Shown here one piece after another: positions 7,504 to 14,776 of a stretch of 16,059 nucleotides of DNA. How positions within the stretch are numbered: the stretch's first letter is position 1; each line of letters opens with the position of its first letter. Made by a program: the position numbers and the translations under genes. The DNA comes from an uncultured Mucilaginibacter sp. (GTDB lineage: Bacteria; Bacteroidota; Bacteroidia; Sphingobacteriales; Sphingobacteriaceae). Where the stretch lies: NCBI RefSeq assembly GCF_946481715.1, contig NZ_CAMLOV010000134.1:1-16059 (forward strand), read 5' to 3'. The notes under the pieces were generated by a model that worked only from the letters and a program-made list of their open reading frames with translations, searched no databases and was not told the origin of the DNA.

Positions 7504-9879
7504 CTATTCGCTTCTCAAACTCTTTATGGGGTTTACCATTGCCGCCTTAAACGATTTAAAACTTACCGTTAACAGCGCTATTCCAAATGTTATTAATGCC
7601 GCAAACAGGAATATCGACCAGTGCAGCGGCGTTTTGTATGCAAAATTCTGCAACCAAGTATGCATAAAATAGTATCCCAAGGGTATTGCTATCACAGTAG
7701 CTACAGCAACCGGTTTCAGCAAGTCCTTTGATAATAGCAGCAGGATATTTGGCACGGTTGAACCTAATACCTTACGTACGCCTATTTCTTTTGTGCGTTG
7801 TACGGCGGTAAATGATGCTAAGCCAAACAAACCCAGGCAGGCAATAAAAATAGCCAGCCCAGAAAATATAGCCAGCATGGTTTGCTGGCGGATATCGGTT
7901 TTATAAGTAGTGTCAAACTTTTGATCCAGGAAACTGTACTCGAAAGGGTAAACCGGCGCAACCTGGTTGTACACTTCTTTAATAGTTGCCAGCGAGTTTT
8001 TGATGTTGCCCGCCTTTAATTTTATAACAGCCACCCTCCTGTCTATTGCCGGCGAGATTACCAGCGCGTCCATGTTTTCTTTAAGCGAAAGGAAGTTATA
8101 ATCTTTCACTACACCTATTACCCGGCGTGGTTTCTCGTCCCTGATTGTGTTTTTTAGTTGTTTGCCTATCGCCTTTTCCGGCGTAAAGCCAAGCTTTTTG
8201 GCTGCTGTTTGATTAATAAGCACAGCATCGGTAGAATCGGTTGTAAACTGAGGCGAAAAATCGCGACCGGCGATTATTTTCAAGCCAAGTGTTTTCACAA
8301 ACTGGAAGTCGGCAAATTCTGTGCGCGATTTAAATACATCGTGCTGCCCCTCGGCTTCAAACGTATGCATATCATGAAAACCGCCCGGCTCGCCCGACAT
8401 TAGGGAGACAGAGGCGATATTAGCGTTAGCCTCCAGTTCCTTTTTGAAAACGCTCATCTGGTTGTAGATGTCGTTATTATCCAGCTGTACTATTACCGCC
8501 TGTTCTTTATCATAGCCGAGCTCTTTGCCTTTTACAAAACTCATCTGCTTCATAATTACAATAGTGCCGATAATAAGCAGTACAGAGATACTAAACTGTA
8601 CCACCACGAGCGATTGCCTGAAGAATGCCCCGCTTTTACCCAAACGCAGTTTGCCCTTAAGCGCCTGTATCGGTGAAAAAGCCGACAGGAAAAACGCAGG
8701 ATAACTTCCCGCCAGGAAGCCGATAACTACAATAACTCCCCCTAAAAACAAGTAGATGGGTGCTGAGTTCCAGCTGGCAGATACGTTATAGCCAAGCAAT
8801 TCGCGATACCAGGGCATCGCTGCAATTAATATTATTACAGATAAAACGCAGGAGATGATAGTAAGCAGCATGCTCTCGCCAATGAATTGCAATACAAGGT
8901 GGTTTTTTAAAGCACCCAATACTTTCCTTAACCCAACTTCTTTAGAACGTTCCACTGCGCGGATGGTAGACAGGTTGGTGAAGTTGATACAGGCGATGAG
9001 CATGATAAGCACCGCTATAGAAATAAATATATATACCACGGTTTTATCGCCGTGCTTTACATTATCAAATGCTGATGCAGGCTCGAAGTAAATATCGTTC
9101 AGTGCGGTAAGCTTAAGCCCGAATTTGGCACCGAAACGCGCCATATCCTTGCCCATATACTTATCCATAAACTGCGGAAACTTCTTCTCCAGCTGCGCCT
9201 TATCGCTATGCTCATCCAGCAATACATAGGTAAAAAGGCCGTTGTTGATCCAAACCTTAAAGTAATCCTCGTTAAAATAGTTAGATAATGGCACCACCAC
9301 ATCAAAATTCAGGTGCGAATTGGCTGGTACATCCTGCGCAATACCGGTAACTTTCAATTGTTTTTGTTTGTCCAGTGTTACCACTTTACCCATTGCGTTA
9401 TCAATGGTACCAAAATATTTTTTTGCGGTAGTTTCGGTAAGCACAATGCTCGATGGATCTTTCAGCACCGAAGATGCATCGCCTTTTAAAAGCTTGAAGG
9501 AAAACAGGCTGAAGAAATCAGCATCAGCGTTATATAATTTCTTTTCCACAAAAGCTTTGTCGCCAAAAGAGATCAACCCCTGAGTTGGTTGAACTCGTAC
9601 GGCTTGTTTTATATCTCCCGGGAAATCGTTCAATAACGCCGTTGCATAAGGCCCCGAGAGGTAAGGTACACCTTCTTTCAGTTCGTCGAAAGTGCGCATT
9701 ACGCGATACATGCGTTTGCCTTTATTGTGGAATTTATCCACGCTGAACTCGTTCATAATATAAACGAATATCATCATGCAAACGGTGATACCGATGGTTA
9801 ACCCCAATATGTGGATCAGCGAAAACGCCTTGTTTTTATACGAGTTGCGCCAGGCTATTTTGATATAGTTTTTTATCAT
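7504..9879 (-). CDS. MacB/FtsX-type ABC transporter permease (second of the array)
   Basis: Inner-membrane permease, 791 aa, full length. TM1 about 20-42, first periplasmic MacB core about 45-278, TM2-4 (about 281-304, 331-355, 374-397), TM5 about 423-444, second periplasmic domain about 450-665, TM6-8 (about 667-691, 717-739, 754-774). Coupling motifs are EVGLRKVLGA (314-323) and EIGVRKVLGS (698-707). AGSYPA is at 390-395 and ALKGK at 406-410. The second periplasmic domain has VVKDYNFLSLKENMDALVI (590-608), the counterpart of the KDFHYSSMHEKI element in the permease downstream. The sequence around TM2 reads NLSTIRAVERSKEVG rather than the NLSTARS...RAKEVG of the paralogs. It starts at ATG 9879; a copy of the intergenic GATTACACCGATT motif sits 11 nt upstream. 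The gap to the next permease is 89 nt, the shortest in the array. Confidence 0.93.
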   Translation of the reverse strand: MIKNYIKIAWRNSYKNKAFSLIHILGLTIGITVCMMIFVYIMNEFSVDKFHNKGKRMYRVMRTFDELKEGVPYLSGPYATALLNDFPGDIKQAVRVQPTQGLISFGDKAFVEKKLYNADADFFSLFSFKLLKGDASSVLKDPSSIVLTETTAKKYFGTIDNAMGKVVTLDKQKQLKVTGIAQDVPANSHLNFDVVVPLSNYFNEDYFKVWINNGLFTYVLLDEHSDKAQLEKKFPQFMDKYMGKDMARFGAKFGLKLTALNDIYFEPASAFDNVKHGDKTVVYIFISIAVLIMLIACINFTNLSTIRAVERSKEVGLRKVLGALKNHLVLQFIGESMLLTIISCVLSVIILIAAMPWYRELLGYNVSASWNSAPIYLFLGGVIVVIGFLAGSYPAFFLSAFSPIQALKGKLRLGKSGAFFRQSLVVVQFSISVLLIIGTIVIMKQMSFVKGKELGYDKEQAVIVQLDNNDIYNQMSVFKKELEANANIASVSLMSGEPGGFHDMHTFEAEGQHDVFKSRTEFADFQFVKTLGLKIIAGRDFSPQFTTDSTDAVLINQTAAKKLGFTPEKAIGKQLKNTIRDEKPRRVIGVVKDYNFLSLKENMDALVISPAIDRRVAVIKLKAGNIKNSLATIKEVYNQVAPVYPFEYSFLDQKFDTTYKTDIRQQTMLAIFSGLAIFIACLGLFGLASFTAVQRTKEIGVRKVLGSTVPNILLLLSKDLLKPVAVATVIAIPLGYYFMHTWLQNFAYKTPLHWSIFLFAALITFGIALLTVSFKSFKAAMVNPIKSLRSE

Positions 9880-9890
9880 GATTATATTCT

Positions 9891-9924
9891 GATTACACCG
9901 ATTTGTATTTTGATTGCACCGATT
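9891..9924 (-). repeat. GATTACACCGATT motif, two copies, upstream of permease at 7504-9879
   Basis: Copies are GATTACACCGATT (9891-9903) and GATTGCACCGATT (9912-9924), spaced 21 nt. The nearer copy ends 11 nt before the ATG at 9879. A partial copy, GATGTCACCTAT, is at 9955-9966. Confidence 0.8.
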
Positions 9925-9976
9925 GCCTTACTTTGAATATTCAAGTTGAACATTGATGTCACCTATATAATTCAAT

Positions 9977-10011
9977 CTTGATTCTTGGCTCTTTGCTCTT
10001 GCATCTTATTT
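9977..10011 (-). repeat. CTTGNNT-type 7-nt repeats downstream of permease at 10011-12368
   Basis: Five consecutive units in exact register: CTTGATT, CTTGGCT, CTTTGCT, CTTGCAT, CTTATTT. The last base of the array is the first base of the permease stop codon. It is the clearest array of this family in the window. Confidence 0.72.
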
Positions 10012-12368
10012 TATTCGCTCCTTAAACTCTTAACCGGGTTTGCCAGTGCAGCTTTAATCGCCTGGAAACTTACGGTTATTATCGATATCAGTATAGTTAC
10101 CACAGCGGCTGTAATAAATACCCAAGGGCTTATTGGCACTCGGTAAGTGTAACCCTGCAACCAGGTATGCATTCCCCACAATGCCAATGGTCCAGCTATT
10201 ACAAATGCGATAGCAACCAGCATTAAAAAGTCTTTAGATAACATGGTGGTAACACCAAATACCGAAGCTCCCATTACTTTGCGTACCCCAATTTCTTTAA
10301 TGCGGTTTTGCGCCATATAAGTGGCAAGGCCGAACAATCCCAGGCAGGAAATAAATATGGTTAACCCGGCAAACAGCGTAGCTAATGTGCCGGTGCGTTG
10401 CTCATCCTTAAATTTCTTGGCGTATTCATCATCTACAAAATGATAATCGAAGGGGTACTCAGAGTTAAATTTCTTAAATATGCCTTCCGCCAGTTTAAGG
10501 TTTTTAGCGGTGGTATTTTTCTCGTTAAGTTTATAATGAATAACATTGAACCATGACTTTGCACCCTGTATTACCATTGGCTTAACCGGCTCGTAGGGCG
10601 ATTGCAGGATAAAATCTTTTACTACGCCCACTACTGTTAACTTGTCATTGCCATTCTTTACAATTTGGCCAATTGGATGTTTGAAACCCATTATTTTTAC
10701 CGATGCCTCGTTCAGCATAACGGCCATCGAATCTGAAGGGTATTTTACCGGGTCCATATCGCGGCCTTCTACCACTTTCAGGCCCATTGTTTTGGTAAAA
10801 GAGCCATCGGTATTGTATACGTTGAAATCTATTTTTGCACCCTCTTGTTTCCCGTCCCAGCTGTAATCCCAGGTATCACTCCAACCTTCAGTCATAGGCG
10901 CGCTGGTTTTACTTACGGAGGTAGCCGCACCACTTGTTAATAATTCGTTGCGGATTAGATTGTAATTTTTTTCGACGTTGCCAATCATAAAGGTGTACAC
11001 CAAGTTGTTTTTCTTATAGCCGGTATCCCGGTTTTGGGCGTACTCTAATTGCTCGCGTACAATGATTGTAGATATAATGAGTACAATAGCAAAGGTAAAT
11101 TGCACCACAACCAATATTTTACGTGGCGATATGGCCGCATTGGCAGCTTTAAAAGTGCCCTTTAATACTTTTACGGGGATAAATGAGGACAGGTATAGCG
11201 CAGGATAGCTACCTGATAACACACCTGTAAAAAGTATAAATGACAATGATATCAGCCAGAATAACGGGCTATTATAGGGCACAATTAAATGTTTATCGGT
11301 AAGGTTATTGAAGCCGGAAAGGGATAACTGGACGATGATGAGTGCCAATATCCCGGAGAAAAACGCGATCATGATACTTTCGCCGAGGAACTGTGAAATA
11401 AGGCTCCCTTTTGATGCTCCTACTACTTTACGGATACCTACTTCTTTTGCACGCTTCTCGCTGCGGGCAGTACTTAGGTTCATGAAGTTGATACAGGCGA
11501 TCAGCAAGATAAATGCGGCGATGATGCTAAACAATCTGATGGTTTCAATACGGCCGCCAACAATTTTACCATTCTCGAATTTTGAGTATAAGTGCCATTT
11601 GGTGGCGGGGTGCATAAACACATCAATATCTTTAATATCAGAGTGCGAACGCGTAATATTTTTTACCTGAGCATTAACGGCAGCTTCGGTTACCCCGGGT
11701 TTTAAAAGTGCCCAGGTTTGTACGGAGTTATTACCCCAGTTCTTCTCAACCTGCCCGTTAACTTTTTCCAAATAAGTCCATGGCATCAGGTATTCAAAAT
11801 CAAACTGCGTGTTATTTGGCAGGTCTTTCATAATACCGGTTACGGTAAAATAATCAACGCTGTCTATCTTGATGGTTTTACCCATCGCATCCTCATCGCC
11901 AAAAAGTTTTTTAGCCGTTTTTTCTGTGAGGACAATATTTTTCATTTCGTTCAACGCCGTTTTTGGGTTACCCTTTAGCAGCGGAAAACTAAACATCGTC
12001 AGGAAATCAGGGTCGGTGTGGTTACCACCCAATGTAAGGTGCTTTTCGCCTATAGTGAATAAGAAATTAGCGCGGGTGGTACGTGCCACCTGCTCTACCT
12101 GCGGATAATCCTGCTTAAGGCTGCTGCGCATTATTTTTGGCGTAGTTCCCCAGCACCACATTTTACCATCAAAAACCGAGCGGTTGTACATCTGGTACAG
12201 GCGGTCCTTTTTATCGTGGAACTGGTCGTAGCTTACTTCGTTTTGTACCCAAAACAAAATAAGGGCAGCACTTGCCATCCCAACTGCCAAACCGGCAATA
12301 TTTATAGCAGTAAAACCCTTGTTTTTTAACAGGTTACGCCAGGTTATTTTCAGATAATTCTTGAACAT
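10011..12368 (-). CDS. MacB/FtsX-type ABC transporter permease (first of the array)
   Basis: Inner-membrane permease, 785 aa from the ATG at 12368. A longer frame could begin at a TTG at 12380, but the ATG gives MFKNYLK, aligning with the other four permeases, so it is preferred. TM1 about 20-42, first periplasmic core about 45-272, TM2-4 (about 278-300, 325-350, 368-391), TM5 about 416-437, second periplasmic domain about 440-655, TM6-8 (about 662-684, 712-733, 748-768). Coupling motifs are EVGIRKVVGA (309-318) and EIGVRKVMGA (692-701). It is most like the last permease (16-2370): both have a KWHLYS..F..GK.VGG stretch before TM2 (here 257-272) and SPYEPVKPMVI (589-599; SPYDPVEPLMI in the other). 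It lies 209 nt after the ATPase gene, a gap carrying a GC-rich hairpin and a palindrome, so its expression could be separated from that of ATPase and adaptor. Confidence 0.93.
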   Translation of the reverse strand: MFKNYLKITWRNLLKNKGFTAINIAGLAVGMASAALILFWVQNEVSYDQFHDKKDRLYQMYNRSVFDGKMWCWGTTPKIMRSSLKQDYPQVEQVARTTRANFLFTIGEKHLTLGGNHTDPDFLTMFSFPLLKGNPKTALNEMKNIVLTEKTAKKLFGDEDAMGKTIKIDSVDYFTVTGIMKDLPNNTQFDFEYLMPWTYLEKVNGQVEKNWGNNSVQTWALLKPGVTEAAVNAQVKNITRSHSDIKDIDVFMHPATKWHLYSKFENGKIVGGRIETIRLFSIIAAFILLIACINFMNLSTARSEKRAKEVGIRKVVGASKGSLISQFLGESIMIAFFSGILALIIVQLSLSGFNNLTDKHLIVPYNSPLFWLISLSFILFTGVLSGSYPALYLSSFIPVKVLKGTFKAANAAISPRKILVVVQFTFAIVLIISTIIVREQLEYAQNRDTGYKKNNLVYTFMIGNVEKNYNLIRNELLTSGAATSVSKTSAPMTEGWSDTWDYSWDGKQEGAKIDFNVYNTDGSFTKTMGLKVVEGRDMDPVKYPSDSMAVMLNEASVKIMGFKHPIGQIVKNGNDKLTVVGVVKDFILQSPYEPVKPMVIQGAKSWFNVIHYKLNEKNTTAKNLKLAEGIFKKFNSEYPFDYHFVDDEYAKKFKDEQRTGTLATLFAGLTIFISCLGLFGLATYMAQNRIKEIGVRKVMGASVFGVTTMLSKDFLMLVAIAFVIAGPLALWGMHTWLQGYTYRVPISPWVFITAAVVTILISIITVSFQAIKAALANPVKSLRSE

Positions 12369-12378
12369 AATTTTTTGC

Positions 12379-12411
12379 AATTACACAGATTGTATTTTGA
12401 TTTCCCTGGTT
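12379..12411 (-). repeat. degenerate GATTACACCGATT motif, two copies, upstream of permease at 10011-12368
   Basis: AATTACACAGATT (12379-12391) and GATTTCCCTGGTT (12399-12411), spaced 20 nt as in the other gaps but more diverged. The nearer copy ends 10 nt before the ATG at 12368, so position is conserved even where sequence is weaker. Confidence 0.6.
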
Positions 12412-12424
12412 ACTGTTACTGTCG

Positions 12425-12439
12425 GTTAAAACTTTTAAC
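12425..12439. promoter_or_regulatory. AT-rich 15-bp palindrome, possible operator
   Basis: GTTAAAA-C-TTTTAAC, a perfect 7-bp inverted repeat around one central base, 57-71 nt upstream of the first permease start. The shape fits a dimeric repressor site, but AT-rich palindromes arise by chance and no regulator for it is visible. Confidence 0.25.
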
Positions 12440-12491
12440 TACTCACCGCTCTAATTCACCAACCCTAAAAACAGGGCAATTCTCAAGCCGT

Positions 12492-12518
12492 CCCACCGCC
12501 AATGTAAATGGCGGTGGG
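12492..12518 (-). other. GC-rich hairpin between ATPase gene and permease array
   Basis: CCCACCGCC (12492-12500) and GGCGGTGGG (12510-12518) are perfectly complementary, with an A-T pair extending the stem to 10 bp around a 7-nt loop. It lies 60 nt past the ATPase stop and 123 nt before the first permease ATG. No T-run follows on either strand, so it is not a standard intrinsic terminator. It could protect the 3' end of the adaptor-ATPase transcript or partly stop transcription. Confidence 0.65.
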
Positions 12519-12577
12519 TAGAGCCGGAGGCACACTTAACTATATATTAATCAAATAGGTTAACCCTGATTAGGGTG

Positions 12578-13255
12578 TTATACCATGATGTTTTCCATCA
12601 CTGTCTGTCCGTCCAGCAGGCGGATGATACGGTGACTGTAACGGGCATCATGCTCCGAGTGCGTAACCATGATGATGGTAGTACCCTGCTCGTTCAGGTC
12701 GGTTAACAGTTCCATTACGTCGTTACCGTTGCTGCTATCCAGGTTACCGGTAGGCTCATCCGCAAGTATTAGTTTTGGTTTGTTTACAACTGCACGCGCA
12801 ATAGCCACACGCTGTTGCTGGCCACCCGATAACTGCTGCGGGTAGTGGTTGCGGCGGTGCATAATTTGCATTTTATCCAGCACTTCCTCAACGCGTTTTA
12901 CACGGTCGGCACTGCTTACGCCTGTATATATCAATGGCAGCTCAACGTTCTCGAACACGGTAAGCTCATCAATCAGGTTAAAGCTTTGGAAAACGAAACC
13001 GATGTTGTGCTTGCGCAGGTCGGCACGTTTGCGTTCGTTAAAGTGGGCAATTTCTACACCGTTAAAAACGTAACTGCCAGCATCCGGGTCATCAAGCATA
13101 CCCAAAATGTTTAGCAATGTAGATTTACCGCAACCCGATGGACCCATTATGGCCACAAACTCGCCGGTGTTAACTTCCATCGACAGCTTGTTTAGTGCAA
13201 TGGTTTCTACCTCTTCTGTGCGGTAAAATTTCTCAAGATTTGTAATTTTTATCAT
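12578..13255 (-). CDS. ABC transporter ATP-binding protein, MacB/LolD type
   Basis: Cytoplasmic ATPase (225 aa) that should power the permeases encoded downstream. All nucleotide-binding motifs are present: Walker A GPSGCGKST (38-46), Q-loop Gln90 in FVFQSFNLI, signature LSGGQQQR (142-149), Walker B LILADEPTGNLD (162-173) with catalytic Glu167, and switch His199 in VTHS. The QSFNLI and NLDSSNG elements and the short length, without a fused membrane domain, place it with the MacB/LolD/FtsE group. It starts at ATG 13255, preceded by a good Shine-Dalgarno, which is unusual in this cluster. The upstream gene encodes the adaptor, 110 nt away; downstream come five permeases. It is the only ATPase in the window, and a functional transporter needs two copies per permease complex, so it is probably shared. 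A 5-bp stem just after the stop is too weak to call a terminator. Confidence 0.96.
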   Translation of the reverse strand: MIKITNLEKFYRTEEVETIALNKLSMEVNTGEFVAIMGPSGCGKSTLLNILGMLDDPDAGSYVFNGVEIAHFNERKRADLRKHNIGFVFQSFNLIDELTVFENVELPLIYTGVSSADRVKRVEEVLDKMQIMHRRNHYPQQLSGGQQQRVAIARAVVNKPKLILADEPTGNLDSSNGNDVMELLTDLNEQGTTIIMVTHSEHDARYSHRIIRLLDGQTVMENIMV

Positions 13256-13259
13256 TTGG

Positions 13260-13265
13260 CCTCCC
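13260..13265 (-). promoter_or_regulatory. Shine-Dalgarno sequence of the ATPase gene
   Basis: On the minus strand, AAGGGAGG-CCAA-ATG: a near-consensus ribosome binding site with a short 4-nt spacer. It is notable because none of the permease starts here has one. It supports the ATG at 13255 as the true start. Confidence 0.6.
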
Positions 13266-13270
13266 TTAAA

Positions 13271-13296
13271 CCCTTCCGCCGGCTAAAGCGGAAGGG
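13271..13296 (-). other. GC-rich hairpin in the adaptor-ATPase gap
   Basis: CCCTTCCGC (13271-13279) and GCGGAAGGG (13288-13296) form a perfect 9-bp stem with an 8-nt loop. In the minus-strand transcript it ends 5 nt before the Shine-Dalgarno of the ATPase gene. The 5' arm could alternatively pair through CCCTT with the AAGGG of that site, so an effect on translation is possible. A T-run follows on the plus strand only, where no gene is transcribed towards it. Confidence 0.6.
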
Positions 13297-13365
13297 CTAT
13301 TTTTGATTTAATTGTGATTTGTATATTTTATTTTAATTAGTTCTCTGTTGTTAGTGGTTGCTCCT

Positions 13366-14625
13366 TTACGGTTTCTTCAGCACCAGTTCCTGTATATCGG
13401 TGTAGTTTTCGTAGCTCGATGTTACCACCTTATCGCCTGGTTTTAAGCCTTGCAATACCTCGTAATAATCGGGGTTTTGGCGGCCTATTTGTATATCAAC
13501 CTTATAAGCTGTCTTACCGTCTTCCGCTACTTTAAATATCCAGTTACCGCCTGTTTGCTGGTAAAAACCACCTTTGGGCACCAATACAGCGGTTGTTTCG
13601 TCGCTCAGTGCAAGGCGTATCTGTAAAGTTTGCCCCTTGCGGATACCTTTAGGCACTTCGCCTACAAACTGCATATCCACCTGGAAACGGCCACCGGTAA
13701 CCTGCGTAAACACTTTCTTTATTACCAATTTATAAGTTTTATCGGCAAAAGTAAAATCGCCTACCAAGCCATTGTATATGCGCGATAGGTAATGCTCTTC
13801 CACATCAACCCTTACTTTAAACCCGTTTTGCGCATCTATCTGGCCAAGGTGTTCGCCTTTGTTCTTGTTCTGCCCTACCTCGGCATCCATCGATGTTAGC
13901 TGGCCATCTATAGGCGCACGTACGGTTAGGTCGGCAACTTTCTTACGCATCAGCTCCAGCGTACTCTTCATGTGGGCGTATTGCTCACGTGCCTGGTCGG
14001 CTTCCTGTTTGGTAAGCGAGGTATCCTGCTTTAATATCTGTGTAGTTAATTTTTTGCGCCTTACCTGGTAGGCGTATGCATTTTCGGCTGCTTTATATTC
14101 CTGCAAGCCTATTGCCTTTTGGTCGTACAATTTTTTATCCAGCAAATAAACACGTTCTGCCTCTTTGTAAGCGTTATCTACATCTGCCATCTGGTTTAGC
14201 TTGGTAATGGTGTTTTGCTGTGCGCTGTTGTGCGATATTTGCATTTGTGTTTGGGCAGCATAAACCGCAGTTTCCTGGTTAGCAAGGTTTAGCTCCAAAT
14301 CGGTATTAGCTAATTTGATGATGGGGTCGCCCTTTTTAAGGTTGGCGCCATCTTCTACATACTTCTCTTCTACCCGTCCGCCTTCAACCGCATCCAAATA
14401 AATAGTAGTAAGTGGCATTACCACACCGTTAACCGGTATAAACTCCTGAAACGGCCCCTTTTTAATTTCGCTAACTGTTATGCGTTCGGTATCTACATTC
14501 AACTTGCTTTTGCCATTGGCTGCGCCAATTACCAAATAACCTAAAAATAATACTACGGCGGTGGTACCGGCTATAATTATCAGCTTTTTGGTACCCCATG
14601 TCTTTTTTTCTATTACTCTGTCCAC
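13366..14625 (-). CDS. periplasmic adaptor (MacA/HlyD family membrane fusion protein)
   Basis: Links an inner-membrane ABC permease to an outer-membrane TolC-like channel. From the GTG at 14625 it is 419 aa: one N-terminal TM anchor about 14-36, first half of the lipoyl domain about 75-113 (EGGRVEEKYVEDG), a long helical hairpin about 110-232 rich in Gln, Lys and Ala, second lipoyl half VRAPIDGQLTSMDAEVGQ (235-252), a beta-barrel about 265-340, and a membrane-proximal domain ending in GLKPGDKVVTSSYEN (393-407). The start is uncertain. An in-frame ATG at 14670 adds 15 residues of unfamiliar sequence. The GTG was chosen because I recall homologs beginning MDR.IEKK. In addition, the only promoter-like -7 element nearby (14675-14682, a one-mismatch match to TAnnTTTG, no clear -33) would put the transcript start close to the ATG. 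It is the first gene of the minus-strand cluster, divergent from the regulator at 15001. Confidence 0.92.
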   Translation of the reverse strand: MDRVIEKKTWGTKKLIIIAGTTAVVLFLGYLVIGAANGKSKLNVDTERITVSEIKKGPFQEFIPVNGVVMPLTTIYLDAVEGGRVEEKYVEDGANLKKGDPIIKLANTDLELNLANQETAVYAAQTQMQISHNSAQQNTITKLNQMADVDNAYKEAERVYLLDKKLYDQKAIGLQEYKAAENAYAYQVRRKKLTTQILKQDTSLTKQEADQAREQYAHMKSTLELMRKKVADLTVRAPIDGQLTSMDAEVGQNKNKGEHLGQIDAQNGFKVRVDVEEHYLSRIYNGLVGDFTFADKTYKLVIKKVFTQVTGGRFQVDMQFVGEVPKGIRKGQTLQIRLALSDETTAVLVPKGGFYQQTGGNWIFKVAEDGKTAYKVDIQIGRQNPDYYEVLQGLKPGDKVVTSSYENYTDIQELVLKKP

Positions 14626-14776
14626 TTGTGTATATTCTTTAATATTTTGTTGATAGATACAAAAACACATGCCACAAATTAAATAACTGTATTTCAGCAG
14701 TTTAAAGCTATTTAGCTAAATTGCACCGTACGCTATTGTTACAGCATGTGTTCGGTATTGATACAATGGCTTTTTT

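Noticed and set aside
9933..9944. 12-bp palindrome TTGAATATTCAA in the gap before the permease at 7504-9879.
   Set aside because: Short, AT-rich and not found in the other gaps; plausible by chance.
2371..10010. CRISPR or integron-type array because of recurring spaced motifs in the gaps.
   Set aside because: The motifs are 13 nt, degenerate, two or three per gap and separated by whole genes; no long identical repeats, spacers or cas genes.
16..12368. Recent tandem duplication or assembly artefact producing five permease copies.
   Set aside because: The genes differ throughout at protein and DNA level, with different lengths and periplasmic domains; they are old paralogs, not repeated sequence.
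12563..12576. Hairpin ACCCT-GATT-AGGGT directly after the ATPase stop codon as a terminator.
   Set aside because: Only a 5-bp stem and no U-run in the sense direction; too weak to call.
152..13114. Many plus-strand open frames of 60-140 codons opposite the permease, ATPase and adaptor genes (for example 152-571 and 11308-11670).
   Set aside because: They lie wholly antisense to conserved membrane protein genes, show no recognisable domain and follow from the codon structure of the real genes.
13271..13310. Intrinsic terminator on the plus strand: GC stem followed by CTATTTTTG.
   Set aside because: The shape is right but no plus-strand gene is transcribed into it; in the sense transcript the T-run precedes the stem. 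Kept as a hairpin only.
14715..14727. Sigma-54-like promoter on the minus strand (GGTGCAATTTAGC).
   Set aside because: The GG to GC spacing is 9 instead of 10 and it lacks the TTGC form of the -12 element.
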